From Alteraurantiacibacter hainanensis (lineage in GTDB: Bacteria > Pseudomonadota > Alphaproteobacteria > Sphingomonadales > Sphingomonadaceae): DNA of 64,000 bases. Below the pieces are notes generated by a model. The model searched no databases, had not been told where the DNA came from, and saw only the letters and a program-made list of their open reading frames with translations. How positions within the stretch are numbered: the first letter of the stretch is position 1; each line of letters starts with the position of its first letter. A program made the translations under genes and the position numbers. Positions 44,311 to 53,085 of this stretch are shown in pieces. The stretch spans positions 1,178,001-1,242,000 of the forward strand of contig NZ_JAZAPB010000002.1 of the NCBI RefSeq assembly GCF_036321025.1, in the 5' to 3' direction.

Positions 44311-44904
44311 ATGAAGAAGGCATTTCTCGCCGCCGCCACCGCGCTTTCCATGGCCGCCGTCCCTGCCGCAGCGCAGGTGCACGACGTCGACGACAAGCGC
44401 GACATGACGCCCCAACAGCAGGTGATGTACGATGATCTGTCTGCCGATCAGCAGGCCGTATTCGACACCTACACCCCCGATCAGCAGACGATGTATTTCG
44501 GCTGGAACGACGCCCTGCGCGGCTATTACTGGTCGCTGGACGAAAACCAGCAGGACGCATGGTGGTATCTGAACGATGATCAGCGCGTGACGCTGTTCCA
44601 GATCCAGGCGCCCGAACAGCGCGAAGCAGCGTGGAATTCGGTAATCGCACAGGTCGATGAACTCGAAACGCGCAGCTCGACCGCTCAGACCACCGCGACG
44701 CGAACTGCCGCCAACACCACTGGCAACATCCAGTTTGTGAACACCGGTATCGTGCAGGACATTCCGCCCGCACACCAGGGAGAGTATCCTGTCTGTGAGA
44801 GCGATGCGGACGATAACTGCATCAACGCGTGGGCCGCTGGCCAGCGTGGGCCCGGAGTAGACCGCCCGCTCAGTTACTGGCCTGGTGAACCCGCCAGTTC
44901 CTAA
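44311..44904 (+). CDS. Secreted protein with DQQ-type repeats and a C-terminal Cys/YWPG motif
   Basis: A 197-residue protein with a signal peptide ending AVPAAAQ. The first half has imperfect 11-13-residue repeats built around a D/P-x-QQ core and aromatic residues (LSADQQAVFDTY, TPDQQTMYFGW, LDENQQDAWWYL, NDDQRVTLFQ). A Thr/Ala-rich linker follows, then the C-terminal CESDADDNCINAWAAGQ and RPLSYWPGEPAS. The same C-terminal motif is found in the next gene. No named family is recognised. AGGAG precedes ATG 44311; a strong terminator follows. Divergent from uvrD. Confidence 0.8.
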   Translation: MKKAFLAAATALSMAAVPAAAQVHDVDDKRDMTPQQQVMYDDLSADQQAVFDTYTPDQQTMYFGWNDALRGYYWSLDENQQDAWWYLNDDQRVTLFQIQAPEQREAAWNSVIAQVDELETRSSTAQTTATRTAANTTGNIQFVNTGIVQDIPPAHQGEYPVCESDADDNCINAWAAGQRGPGVDRPLSYWPGEPASS

Positions 44905-44942
44905 CGACAGCCAAGAAGACCGGACCGACCGGTCCTGAAGAG

Positions 44943-44969
44943 AGGGCCGCCCGTCATGGGCGGCCCTTT
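44943..44969 (+). terminator. Intrinsic terminator between the two secreted-protein genes
   Basis: GGGCCGCCC pairs with GGGCGGCCC around a 5-nt loop and is followed by TTT, 39 bp past the first gene's stop. Confidence 0.75.
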
Positions 44970-45038
44970 CCCGTGCGCGGAACCCCAGCAGAGGGAACCC
45001 GTTGTTCTGTCACCGCTCGTTGTCGAAAGGACTGCCAG

Positions 45039-45311
45039 ATGAAAACGTTAGCCGCCATTGCCGCCGCGGGTCTCATGCTGGGTGTAGCCGCCCCTGCATT
45101 TGCCGACAATCACATGACCAGCACCGGTTGGGAAATCGTCGAGCGAAACGATCGAGGCCAGGCGACCAAGGTTCGCAAGGACGGTCAGACCATCGATGTC
45201 TGCATGACCCAGGAGCAGGACAACTGCATCAATCCGCGTGCCGCCGGACTGAACTGGGGCGATCGCCCTCTTGAATACTGGCCCGGTCAACCGGCCAGCC
45301 AGATGAACTGA
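45039..45311 (+). CDS. Small secreted protein sharing the C-terminal motif of its neighbour
   Basis: A 90-residue protein with a signal peptide (LAAIAAAGLMLGVAAPAFA). After a short strand-rich part (GWEIVERNDRGQATKVRKDG) it ends with CMTQEQDNCINPRAAGLNWG and RPLEYWPGQPAS, clearly homologous to the tail of the 44311-44904 product. The paired cysteines in C-x5-DNC probably form a disulfide. AAAGGA lies upstream of ATG 45039. A terminator separates it from the first gene, so it likely has its own promoter. Function unknown. Confidence 0.8.
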   Translation: MKTLAAIAAAGLMLGVAAPAFADNHMTSTGWEIVERNDRGQATKVRKDGQTIDVCMTQEQDNCINPRAAGLNWGDRPLEYWPGQPASQMN

Positions 45312-45338
45312 TCGGCAGGCTCCACGCCTCCGAAACTT

Positions 45339-45890
45339 TTACGCCGTATCGGGCCAGCGAAGCAGAACCAGTTTCGCCGGGCCGGTGCGGCGTTCGCTTT
45401 CGATCTCGAGAGCCTTGATCTTCACGTCTTCCTTGGCGCCCACTTCCAGAGCTACCCAGGTAGCCGGCCCGATCCAGCCAAGCCTCGTCAGCCTGTCCAC
45501 CGCCACTTCTCCGGCGTTGGTGCCGTAGGGCGGATCGAGCAGGACCAGGTCACGCGGTTGCTTTGCCGCCCCCAGCGACATTACGGACCCCGCCACAACC
45601 TCGCACTGCTGCTGCGCGCGCAACGATGAAATGTTCTGTCGCAGGCAGCGGATGGCGGCGGCATCCTGCTCGACGAAGAGACAATTCGCAGCGCCACGCG
45701 ACAAGGCTTCCAACCCCAGTGCACCAGAACCGGCAAACAGGTCGGCAACGGAGAGACCTTCGAGCGATCCGAGGCGGCTCACCAGCATCGAAAACAGCGT
45801 TTCACGCGTGCGGTCTGCGGTGGGACGGGTGGCGTCGCCCGGTGGTGCGCGCAATTGCCGTCTCTTCCAGTCGCCGGCGATGATCCTCAT
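45339..45890 (-). CDS. rsmD: 16S rRNA (guanine966-N2)-methyltransferase RsmD
   Basis: Methylates G966 of 16S rRNA. The 183-residue protein begins RIIAGDWKRRQLRAPPGDAT and has RPTADRTRETLFSML, the SAM motif VADLFAGSGALGLEALSRGA, FVEQD and the catalytic LVLLDPPYGTN (N-methyltransferase DPPY). ATG 45890 overlaps the stop of the pseudouridine synthase gene (ATGA), so the two RNA-modification genes form an operon. Confidence 0.93.
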   Translation of the reverse strand: MRIIAGDWKRRQLRAPPGDATRPTADRTRETLFSMLVSRLGSLEGLSVADLFAGSGALGLEALSRGAANCLFVEQDAAAIRCLRQNISSLRAQQQCEVVAGSVMSLGAAKQPRDLVLLDPPYGTNAGEVAVDRLTRLGWIGPATWVALEVGAKEDVKIKALEIESERRTGPAKLVLLRWPDTA

Positions 45891-46669
45891 TTCAGGCTGC
45901 TCCGGAAACGTTCGATGTCTTCCTTGCGGATTTCCTGGGCCGCTCCGCGCGGCAGGTCCGCCAGTCCGAACGGGCCGTAGGCCACGCGGATCAGGCGACT
46001 GACCTCCAGGCCGAGATGCTCCAGCACCCGGCGAACCTCGCGGTTCTTGCCCTCCGTCAGCGTCAGCTCGATCCACTGGTTGCGTCCGGTCCGCCGCTCG
46101 AGATTGGCGTCGATGGGGCCATAGCGCATCCCCTCGATCTCGATGCCGTCCATCAGGTCTTCCAGCTGCTCCTGCGTCACGTCGCCGAACGTGCGGGCGC
46201 GATAGGTGCGGGGAATTTCCGTGGCGGGCAGTTCCAGCAGCCGCTTGAACTCGCCATCGTTCGTCAGCAGCAGCAGGCCTTCGGTGTTGAGGTCCAGTCG
46301 GCCGACAGGCATCAGGCGCGGCGTATCCTTGGGAAGGGCATTGCGAAGCGCGGTGTAGATCGTCGGGCGACCGGAGAAATCGCGCTCCGCCGTCAGCAGG
46401 CCGGTAGGCTTGTGGAAGGCGAACAGCCGCGTGCGTTCCGGTTTGGCGACGGGCTTGCCATCCACCGTCACGCCTTTCAGCGACGTCAGGAAGGTGGCGG
46501 GCGTGGTGACGATCTCGTCACCGATCTTGATTCGCCGGTCCTCGATCATCCGCTCGATCTCACGGCGGCTGGCCACGCCCGCGCGGGCTAGCAATTTGGC
46601 GATGCGGTCTCCCGCCGGGCGATCATTGTCGGACATTTGGCGCGCCATAGGCGTTGAAGACCCGTTCAT
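45887..46669 (-). CDS. RsuA/RluB-family rRNA pseudouridine synthase
   Basis: Isomerises a uridine in rRNA. The ~260-residue protein has an N-terminal S4 RNA-binding domain (RIAKLLARAGVASRREIERM) and the catalytic domain with AFHKPTGLLTAERD, the active-site Asp in VGRLDLNTEGLLLLTNDG and EGKNREVRRVLEHLGL. The start is uncertain: ATG 46681, 46669, 46648 or 46636; 46669 has GGAAGG upstream. It is coupled to rsmD by a 4-base overlap. The RluB group (23S U2605) is the likely type. Confidence 0.9.
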   Translation of the reverse strand: MNGSSTPMARQMSDNDRPAGDRIAKLLARAGVASRREIERMIEDRRIKIGDEIVTTPATFLTSLKGVTVDGKPVAKPERTRLFAFHKPTGLLTAERDFSGRPTIYTALRNALPKDTPRLMPVGRLDLNTEGLLLLTNDGEFKRLLELPATEIPRTYRARTFGDVTQEQLEDLMDGIEIEGMRYGPIDANLERRTGRNQWIELTLTEGKNREVRRVLEHLGLEVSRLIRVAYGPFGLADLPRGAAQEIRKEDIERFRSSLK

Positions 46670-46735
46670 CCAGCCTTCCATTGCGATGGATTACAGCTAG
46701 ACCTGCATCTGGGCACCAGAACGGAGACGTCTCCT

Positions 46736-48481
46736 ATGGCCGAAGCGGCCGCAGAATCGAAGAAATCCAAGCCCGGCTGGCGCACGCTGGCCCGCTCCCT
46801 GAAGAACCCGAAAAGCGGCTTCATGGCGTTGTTCGGCTTCGCCAGCGGCCTGCCGTTCGCGCTGTTCCTGGGCACGCTCTACGCCTGGCTGTCGGAGGCC
46901 GAGGTCGAGCTGGAGACGATGGGCGTCTTCTCGCTCATCGGCCTCGCCTATGCGTTCCAGTTCCTGTGGTCGCCGCTGATCGACAAGGTTTCGATACCCG
47001 GTTTCCGCAAGCTGGGGCGGCGAAAGCAGTGGATCGTGCCGTCGCAGATACTGCTCGGCATCATCCTGATCGCGCTCAGCCTTTCCAATCCCACGAACGA
47101 GGCGATCGGCTGGTTCAGCCTGCTCGCCGGTATCGGCGCGCTCGCCAGCGCCACGCAGGATATCGCCATCAACGCCTGGCGTATCGACGTGGCGGACGAG
47201 GAGGCGACGCTCGATATCCTCTCGACCGTCTACCAGATGGGATACCGGCTCGCGGCTCTGGTTGGCGGCGCGCTGGGCCTGATCATCGCGGCGCGGATCG
47301 GCTGGCCTCAGACCTACCTGATGATGGGCGGCATCCTGCTCGCCATCGGCATCGCCGGCCTTTTCGCGCCGGACAGCAAGGCGGGCGAGAACGTCGACGG
47401 CACGGTGGACGACGAACTGCTGCTCAGCCTTCGCAAGAAGGGCGAGCTGCGACCCGATCTGCGGGCGAAGGCGCTTGGCGCCGTGGGGCTGCTCTGGGCA
47501 CTTGCCATCGGCGTGGTCCTCACCTTCATGTACATGTCGCTGGCCTATGCGCCCGAGGATCGCCCGAATCCCACCGACTTCACGCTGAACTACGGCCCCT
47601 GGATCATCGTCGCGACCGTCGTGATCCCCGCCTTGATCGCAGGCTGGCTGGCCTCGCAAAAGGCCAAGGGCGAGAATGTCATGACCGAGGACCTGCCCGC
47701 CAGGGAGGGCAATTCCTACGTCGTGGACCACCTCTATCGCGCGCTGGTCATGCCGCTGGTGGAATTCGTCGGCCGGATGGGGTGGTCGCTGGTGCTGATC
47801 CTGTCGCTGGTGCTGACCTATCGCATCTGCGACGCGATCTGGGGGACCTTCGCCTATCCGTTCTACCTGGGTGAACTGAACTACACGAACGACGAGGTCG
47901 CCTTTGCCTCGAAGTTCTTTGGCGTGGGCGCAATCATCGCCGGGCTCGCTTTCGGCGGATACCTGCTCACCGTGATCGGCCGCATGGCAACGCTCACGCT
48001 GGGCGCGCTGATCGCCGCGCTGACAAACCTGCTCTACGCCGACATGGCGGCAGGCGGCGCCTACATGCAGGCGGCGAGCGATGCGATCGGCTTTTCGGCC
48101 CTCATCAATTTCATGGCACCGTTCGGCTCGGACGCCCTGCCGCGGCTCACCTTCACCATCCTTTGGGAGAACCTGGCGATCGGTATCGCGGGCGCGGCAT
48201 ACGTGGCTTGGCTCAGCTCCATCGTCTCGAAGAAGTACTCGGCCGTGCAGTATGCGCTGCTGTCTTCTCTTACGCTGCTGGTGGGCACGCTGGGACGCGG
48301 GGCGCTGGGCGAGATGATCGAGGATCGGGGCTACTACGACGTCTTCATCCTCACCACGCTGATCGGGTTCATCGCCGTGGTGCTGTGTATCTTCGAATGG
48401 ATCCGCGTCAGCCGTTCGGGGGCGAAATCGGGCGTGGTGACGCCGGACACCCACGATGTCGCGCCGGAGCCGGCGGAATAG
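46736..48481 (+). CDS. ampG: AmpG-like muropeptide permease (MFS)
   Basis: An inner-membrane transporter of the AmpG family, which imports anhydromuropeptides for cell-wall recycling. The 581-residue protein has GFASGLPFALFLGTLYAWL near residue 35, LWSPLIDKV, ATQDIAINAWRID and YQMGYRLAALVGGALG, as in AmpG, and 14 or so membrane segments with a charged cytosolic loop (~residues 205-245). It ends in a short polar tail. GGAG precedes ATG 46736. Family recognition is good; substrate by homology only. Confidence 0.87.
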   Translation: MAEAAAESKKSKPGWRTLARSLKNPKSGFMALFGFASGLPFALFLGTLYAWLSEAEVELETMGVFSLIGLAYAFQFLWSPLIDKVSIPGFRKLGRRKQWIVPSQILLGIILIALSLSNPTNEAIGWFSLLAGIGALASATQDIAINAWRIDVADEEATLDILSTVYQMGYRLAALVGGALGLIIAARIGWPQTYLMMGGILLAIGIAGLFAPDSKAGENVDGTVDDELLLSLRKKGELRPDLRAKALGAVGLLWALAIGVVLTFMYMSLAYAPEDRPNPTDFTLNYGPWIIVATVVIPALIAGWLASQKAKGENVMTEDLPAREGNSYVVDHLYRALVMPLVEFVGRMGWSLVLILSLVLTYRICDAIWGTFAYPFYLGELNYTNDEVAFASKFFGVGAIIAGLAFGGYLLTVIGRMATLTLGALIAALTNLLYADMAAGGAYMQAASDAIGFSALINFMAPFGSDALPRLTFTILWENLAIGIAGAAYVAWLSSIVSKKYSAVQYALLSSLTLLVGTLGRGALGEMIEDRGYYDVFILTTLIGFIAVVLCIFEWIRVSRSGAKSGVVTPDTHDVAPEPAE

Positions 48482-48491
48482 GGCCGAAAAG

Positions 48492-49829
48492 CTAGACCGG
48501 GAATTCCCGGTTCGCGCTTAGAACCTTGCCCGCAAGGTAAAGCGAGCCGCAGATCAGCACCGTCCCGGCAGGGCCAAGCGCCGTGACGGCCGATGGCACG
48601 TCTTCTGCGGTTGCGACATGGTGCGCGCCGGCCTCGCGCGCGAGTTCGGCGAGCGTTTCCGGAGCAAGGCAATCATTACCCGGAATGGGCACTGCCGTGA
48701 TCGAGTTCAGGTGCGGTGCGACGATGGCTAGAAATCGGCGTGCATCCTTCGCCGCCATCATGCCGATCACCGCGTCCACCGGCTTCTCTGCCCAGGTCTC
48801 CAGGTAGCGCGCCAGCGCCTGCGCGGCGTCGGGATTGTGTCCGCCATCCAGCAGGAACGCCCGCTCCGGCAACAGTTCGGTCAGCGGCCCGGCGCTGAGC
48901 CGTTGCAGGCGCGCGGGCCAGCGTGTCTCGCGGATACCCTTGGCCATTGCCGCGTCCGACACCGTCACAACATCCTGGTGACGCAGCATGGCCACGGCTA
49001 GCGCGGCGTTATCGGCCTGATGCGCGCCTGGCATTGTCGGCAAGGGCAGGTCGAGCTGCCCGTGCCGGTCGCGATAGGCGATGGCGTCGCTCCCCGCCTC
49101 GGCCCACCAGTCGTGGCCACGCATGTGCAGGGGCGCGCCAGCCAGCCCGGCGCGGCGCTCCACTTCGGCCTCGACATCCGGCGAGTAGCCCTGTGTCACC
49201 AGCGGAGAGCCGGGGCGGGCGATGCCAGACTTCTCGAAAGCGATCCGCACCATCGGGTTGTCCGTGGGGGAGGGAGCCTCGGGGTCCTCGTTCAGCAGGA
49301 ACTGATCGTGATCGATACCGAGGCTGGCAATACCGCAGGCGGCAGGCCGTTCCATGACGTTGGTGGCATCGAATCGCCCGCCAAGGCCCACCTCGATCAC
49401 GCAGGCGTCAGCAGGTTCACGCGCGAAGGCGAGGAATGTCGCGGCCGTCGTTACCTCGAAGAAGCTGGGGGAGAGGTCTTCAGCGGTATCGAGAACCTCT
49501 TCCAGCAGACTTGCCAGCATCCTGTCGGAAATCAGCTCTCCGCCAACGCGGATGCGTTCATTATAGCGCACGAGGTGCGGCTTGGTGGCGACATGGACGC
49601 TGAGCCCTTCCGCCTCCAGCATGGCGCGCAGGAAGGCGCAGGTCGAACCCTTGCCGTTGGTCCCGGCGACATGGAAGACGGGCGGCAGGCGCTTTTCGGG
49701 ATTGCCGAGGCGCGCCAGCAGTTCAAGGATCACATCCAGCCCGATGCGTCCCTGCGGCAAGGACAGGGCGCCCAGGCGATCGAGCTGCTTCTGGACCGCC
49801 GGGTCTTCCGAGATCGCGAAATCTTTCAT
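48492..49829 (-). CDS. folC: Folylpolyglutamate synthase/dihydrofolate synthase
   Basis: Adds glutamate to dihydropteroate and folates, 445 residues. The ATP loop HVAGTNGKGST is near residue 52, followed by TKPHLVRYNERI (usually SPHL), VGLGGRFDATNV, LGIDHDQFLL and LLDGGHNPDAAQAL. ATG 49829 is chosen because upstream codons would run into accD. Last gene of the trpB-trpA-accD-folC run; its 3' end carries a 16-bp palindrome shared with the convergent ampG gene end. Confidence 0.93.
   Translation of the reverse strand: MKDFAISEDPAVQKQLDRLGALSLPQGRIGLDVILELLARLGNPEKRLPPVFHVAGTNGKGSTCAFLRAMLEAEGLSVHVATKPHLVRYNERIRVGGELISDRMLASLLEEVLDTAEDLSPSFFEVTTAATFLAFAREPADACVIEVGLGGRFDATNVMERPAACGIASLGIDHDQFLLNEDPEAPSPTDNPMVRIAFEKSGIARPGSPLVTQGYSPDVEAEVERRAGLAGAPLHMRGHDWWAEAGSDAIAYRDRHGQLDLPLPTMPGAHQADNAALAVAMLRHQDVVTVSDAAMAKGIRETRWPARLQRLSAGPLTELLPERAFLLDGGHNPDAAQALARYLETWAEKPVDAVIGMMAAKDARRFLAIVAPHLNSITAVPIPGNDCLAPETLAELAREAGAHHVATAEDVPSAVTALGPAGTVLICGSLYLAGKVLSANREFPV
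48496..48511. repeat. Perfect palindrome ACCGGGAATTCCCGGT at the folC/ampG junction
   Basis: It lies in the last codons of folC, 15 bp past the convergent ampG stop. No T-run is present, so a terminator role is uncertain. Confidence 0.35.
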
Positions 49830-49848
49830 GGGGAAGGCGAGTGGCCGG

Positions 49849-50700
49849 TCAGGCAGCCTTGGCCGGGCTGAGATAGTCCAGCAGCTGCGCAACCGTGGCG
49901 CGCAATTCCTTGCGGTGCACCACCATGTCCACCATGCCGTGCTTGTGCAGGTATTCAGCGCGCTGGAAGCCCTCTGGCAACTGCTCGCGAATGGTTTCCT
50001 GGATCACGCGCTGCCCGGCGAACCCGATCAGGGCGCCAGGTTCGGCGATGTGCACGTCGCCCAGCATGGCGTAGCTGGCCGTTACGCCGCCCGTGGTGGG
50101 GTCCGCCAGAACCACGATGTAGGGCAGGCCCGCTTCCTTCAGGCGACGCGTCATCACCGTGGCGCGCGGCATCTGCATCAGGCTGAGAATGCCTTCCTGC
50201 ATGCGCGCGCCGCCAGCGGCCGTCACGCAGACGAAGCCGCAGCGCTCGTCCAGCGCGCGCTGGGCCGCGTTGCAGAAGGCATCGCCCACCGCCATGCCCA
50301 TCGAACCACCCATGAAGGTGAAATCCTGCACGCCAACCACGGCGCGCTGACCATCGATCATGCCGAAAGCGGCGGTGAAGGCATCGGCCTGGGGATTGCC
50401 CCCGCGGGCGGCCTTCAGCCTGTCGGTATAGCGCTTGCTGTCCTTGAAGCGCAGCGGATCCTCGACGACCTTGGGCGGAGGCAGAAGTTCGAAACTGCCT
50501 TCGTCCATCAGCTGTTCAAGCCGGGTCTGGGCACCGATGCGGCCATGATGATCGCACTGCGGGCAGACGCTCAGGTTCTGCTCGTATTCGGTGCGGAACA
50601 CCATTTCCTGACACCGGGGACACTTGATCCACAGGTTATCGGGCGATTCGCGCTTGTTGCCGAAGGGCAGGCGCTCGCGGACACGGGTTAGCCAACTCAT
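49849..50700 (-). CDS. accD: Acetyl-CoA carboxylase carboxyltransferase subunit beta
   Basis: Forms, with AccA, the transferase that makes malonyl-CoA. The 283-residue protein has the N-terminal zinc ribbon (IKCPRCQEM ... VCPQCDHHG) and the crotonase-like core with GGSMGMAVGDAF, TAAGGARMQEGILSLMQM and PTTGGVTASYAMLGD plus GFAGQRVIQETI. It starts 9 bp after trpA on the same strand. Confidence 0.97.
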   Translation of the reverse strand: MSWLTRVRERLPFGNKRESPDNLWIKCPRCQEMVFRTEYEQNLSVCPQCDHHGRIGAQTRLEQLMDEGSFELLPPPKVVEDPLRFKDSKRYTDRLKAARGGNPQADAFTAAFGMIDGQRAVVGVQDFTFMGGSMGMAVGDAFCNAAQRALDERCGFVCVTAAGGARMQEGILSLMQMPRATVMTRRLKEAGLPYIVVLADPTTGGVTASYAMLGDVHIAEPGALIGFAGQRVIQETIREQLPEGFQRAEYLHKHGMVDMVVHRKELRATVAQLLDYLSPAKAA

Positions 50701-50709
50701 AGCGGGCCC

Positions 50710-51489
50710 CTATCGCGCATTATGCACGGCTTCGGCAAGGCTTCGCGTCAGGTTGCGCAAGTGTTCCGGGGCGGCATTGCCGTGCTCGGCAACGAGTTCG
50801 ACGAGGGCGGAGCCGACGACGACCCCGTCCGCAACCCGGGCGATGGCCTGCGCCTGTTCGGGAGCGCGCACCCCGAAGCCGACCGCCACCGGCAAGTCGG
50901 TATGCTGCTTAATGCGAGAGACGTTGGCCTCGATCGAATCGATGGCAGCCTGCTGCTTGCCGGTAATCCCGGCGACCGAGACGTAGTAGAGAAACCCTGC
51001 CGACTTATCGAGCACCGTCGGCAGGCGCTTCGCGTCGGTGGTGGGGGTGGCAAGACGGATGGGCGCGATGCCCTTTTGGCGCAGGGCAGGGCCAAGGTCC
51101 TCGTCCTCTTCCGGCGCGAGGTCGACGCAGATCACCCCGTCGACGCCCGCCTTCTCTGCGGCGTCCGCGAACCATTCCGGTCCGCGTCGCACCATCGGAT
51201 TGGCATAGCCCATCAATACGAGCGGCACCTCGGGATGACGGGCGCGGAAGTCGGTCGCGATCTTGAGAACATCGGCAGTCTTCGTTCCCTTGCTGAGCGA
51301 GCGGATGTTGGCCGCCTGGATCGCAGGGCCATCGGCCATCGGATCGGTAAAGGGCATGCCCAGTTCGATCACGTCCGCGCCGCCTTCTACCAGCGCGTCG
51401 AGATTGGCCGCCGTGTCGCCGTCGCCTGCGGTGATAAAGCAGACGAGAGCGGGGTGGGGCTTGGCGAACGTGGTGGCGAGGCGGGTCAT
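50710..51489 (-). CDS. trpA: Tryptophan synthase alpha chain
   Basis: Cleaves indole-3-glycerol phosphate to indole and glyceraldehyde-3-phosphate. The 259-residue TIM-barrel has ALVCFITAGDGD, the catalytic Glu in VIELGMPFTDPMADGP and the catalytic Asp in VICVDLAPEE, with phosphate-binding VAVGFGVRAPEQA and VVGSALVEL. ATG 51489 overlaps the stop of the small membrane ORF by 4 bases rather than directly following trpB. Confidence 0.97.
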   Translation of the reverse strand: MTRLATTFAKPHPALVCFITAGDGDTAANLDALVEGGADVIELGMPFTDPMADGPAIQAANIRSLSKGTKTADVLKIATDFRARHPEVPLVLMGYANPMVRRGPEWFADAAEKAGVDGVICVDLAPEEDEDLGPALRQKGIAPIRLATPTTDAKRLPTVLDKSAGFLYYVSVAGITGKQQAAIDSIEANVSRIKQHTDLPVAVGFGVRAPEQAQAIARVADGVVVGSALVELVAEHGNAAPEHLRNLTRSLAEAVHNAR

Positions 51490-51674
51490 TCTATTTCTCT
51501 GTAATAGGACAGTAGGATTATCGTCCATCCGATCGCCATGACCGCGAGAATTGCCCCAAAAGCCTTCCATTCGAATGCAAGTTCATTGCTGAGAATTACG
51601 CTGGGAAGCGTTGCGGCGACAAAGGGAATTAAGAGTAACACTGCGAAGCATTTCAGAAAGTACGCCTTTGTCAC
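51486..51674 (-). CDS. Small two-helix membrane protein between trpB and trpA
   Basis: A 62-residue ORF starting with GTG at 51674 (VTKAYFLKCFAV) that overlaps the trpB stop by 4 bases (GTGA) and whose own stop overlaps the trpA ATG by 4 bases (ATGA). Two hydrophobic segments are visible: LKCFAVLLLIPFVAATLPSV and FGAILAVMAIGWTIILLSYY, with charged ends. The DNA is distinctly more AT-rich than trpB and trpA. I recognise no family. Perfect coupling on both sides argues for a real gene. Confidence 0.7.
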   Translation of the reverse strand: MTKAYFLKCFAVLLLIPFVAATLPSVILSNELAFEWKAFGAILAVMAIGWTIILLSYYREIE

Positions 51675-52888
51675 ATCTCCACTCCCAGCGCCTCGGCGAC
51701 GGTGAAGATGTCCTTGTCGCCGCGGCCGCACAGATTGGCGAGCACGATGGCATCCTTCGGCATTTCACGCGCGCGTTTCACGATGGCGGCAATGGCGTGC
51801 GAAGGCTCCAGCGCGGGGATAATGCCTTCGGTGCGGCAGAGCAGCTGGAAGGCGTCCAGCGCCTCGTCATCGGTGGCGTAGGTGTATTCGACGCGGCCCG
51901 ATTCCTTGAGCCATGCATGCTCGGGGCCGATGCCGGGGTAGTCGAGCCCCGCACTGATCGAGTGGCCCTCGGTGATCTGGCCGTCCTCGTCCTGCAGCAG
52001 GTAGGTCTTGTTGCCGTGCAGGATGCCGGGGAAGCCTCCTGCAAGGCTGGCGGCGTGTTCGTCGCCATCCAGGCCGCGCCCTGCCGCCTCGACGCCCAGC
52101 ATCTTCACTTCGGGATCGTCGAGGAAGGGGTGAAACAGGCCGATGGCGTTGGAGCCGCCCCCGATGGCCGCAACCAGCAGATCGGGCAGACGGCCCGTGC
52201 GCTTCAGCATCTGTTCGCGCGCTTCACGCCCGATCACGCTCTGGAAATCGCGGACAAGCTCGGGATAGGGATGCGGCCCTGCGGCGGTGCCGATGATGTA
52301 GAACGTGTCGTGCACGTTCGCGACCCAGTCGCGCAGCGCCTCGTTCATCGCATCCTTCAGTGTCGCGCGCCCGCTGGTGACGGGCACCACCTCCGCGCCC
52401 AGCAGCTTCATGCGGAACACGTTGGGCTGCTGCCGCTTCACGTCGGTCGCGCCCATGAACACGGTGCAGGGCAGACCGAACCGCGCGCAGACGGTGGCCG
52501 TGGCGACGCCGTGCTGGCCCGCGCCGGTTTCGGCAATGATACGGGTCTTGCCCATGCGCTTCGCCAGCAGGATCTGGCCGATGCAGTTGTTGATCTTGTG
52601 CGCGCCCGTGTGATTCAGCTCGTCGCGCTTGAACCAGATCTGCGCACCGCCAAGCTCTTCCGTCAGGCGCGGGGCGAAATAGAGCGGGCTGGGGCGGCCG
52701 ACATAGTGCTCCAGCAGGTCGTCGAATTCCTCCTTGAACGCAGGATCGGCCTTGGCGGCGTCATACTCGCGCTCCAGGTCCAGGATCAGCGGCATCAGCG
52801 TCTCGGCGACGTAGCGGCCGCCGAACTGGCCGAAATGCCCGCGATCGTCGGGCTGGTTTCGGAACGAATTGGGTTTGGTCTCGGTCAT
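51671..52888 (-). CDS. trpB: Tryptophan synthase beta chain
   Basis: Condenses indole and serine to tryptophan with PLP. The 405-residue protein has FGGRYVAETLMP, the PLP lysine in LNHTGAHKINNCIGQ, ETGAGQHGVATATVCA, AAIGGGSNAIGLF (phosphate loop) and LEPSHAIA. ATG 52888 gives the family's usual N-terminus; no strong ribosome binding site. It is separated from trpF by an oppositely oriented membrane-protein gene. Confidence 0.97.
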   Translation of the reverse strand: MTETKPNSFRNQPDDRGHFGQFGGRYVAETLMPLILDLEREYDAAKADPAFKEEFDDLLEHYVGRPSPLYFAPRLTEELGGAQIWFKRDELNHTGAHKINNCIGQILLAKRMGKTRIIAETGAGQHGVATATVCARFGLPCTVFMGATDVKRQQPNVFRMKLLGAEVVPVTSGRATLKDAMNEALRDWVANVHDTFYIIGTAAGPHPYPELVRDFQSVIGREAREQMLKRTGRLPDLLVAAIGGGSNAIGLFHPFLDDPEVKMLGVEAAGRGLDGDEHAASLAGGFPGILHGNKTYLLQDEDGQITEGHSISAGLDYPGIGPEHAWLKESGRVEYTYATDDEALDAFQLLCRTEGIIPALEPSHAIAAIVKRAREMPKDAIVLANLCGRGDKDIFTVAEALGVEM

Positions 52889-53085
52889 CGATTCGGCGTT
52901 TTGCAGAGCGGGGGGTGCAAGTCCAGCGGCGGCTTGTCGATTGCTAATGTCGCACACGCGTCGCCGGGCGGACGGCGAAAGGTGTTGGTCGACCGCGCGA
53001 TTCACATGCAGAAGGTTCGGCGGCAACGGCCCGCTCAGGACATCGGCGGACATGGGGTCCGCCGGTCCAGGAGCAATTGAAAGAC

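Noticed and set aside
44171..44773. N-terminal extension of the UvrD frame
   Set aside because: Extension is Arg/Cys-rich, has no helicase motif and overlaps the secreted-protein gene on the other strand; the GTG at 44170 is a better start.
48496..48511. Palindrome as a strong bidirectional terminator
   Set aside because: No T-run on either side and it lies inside the folC coding sequence.
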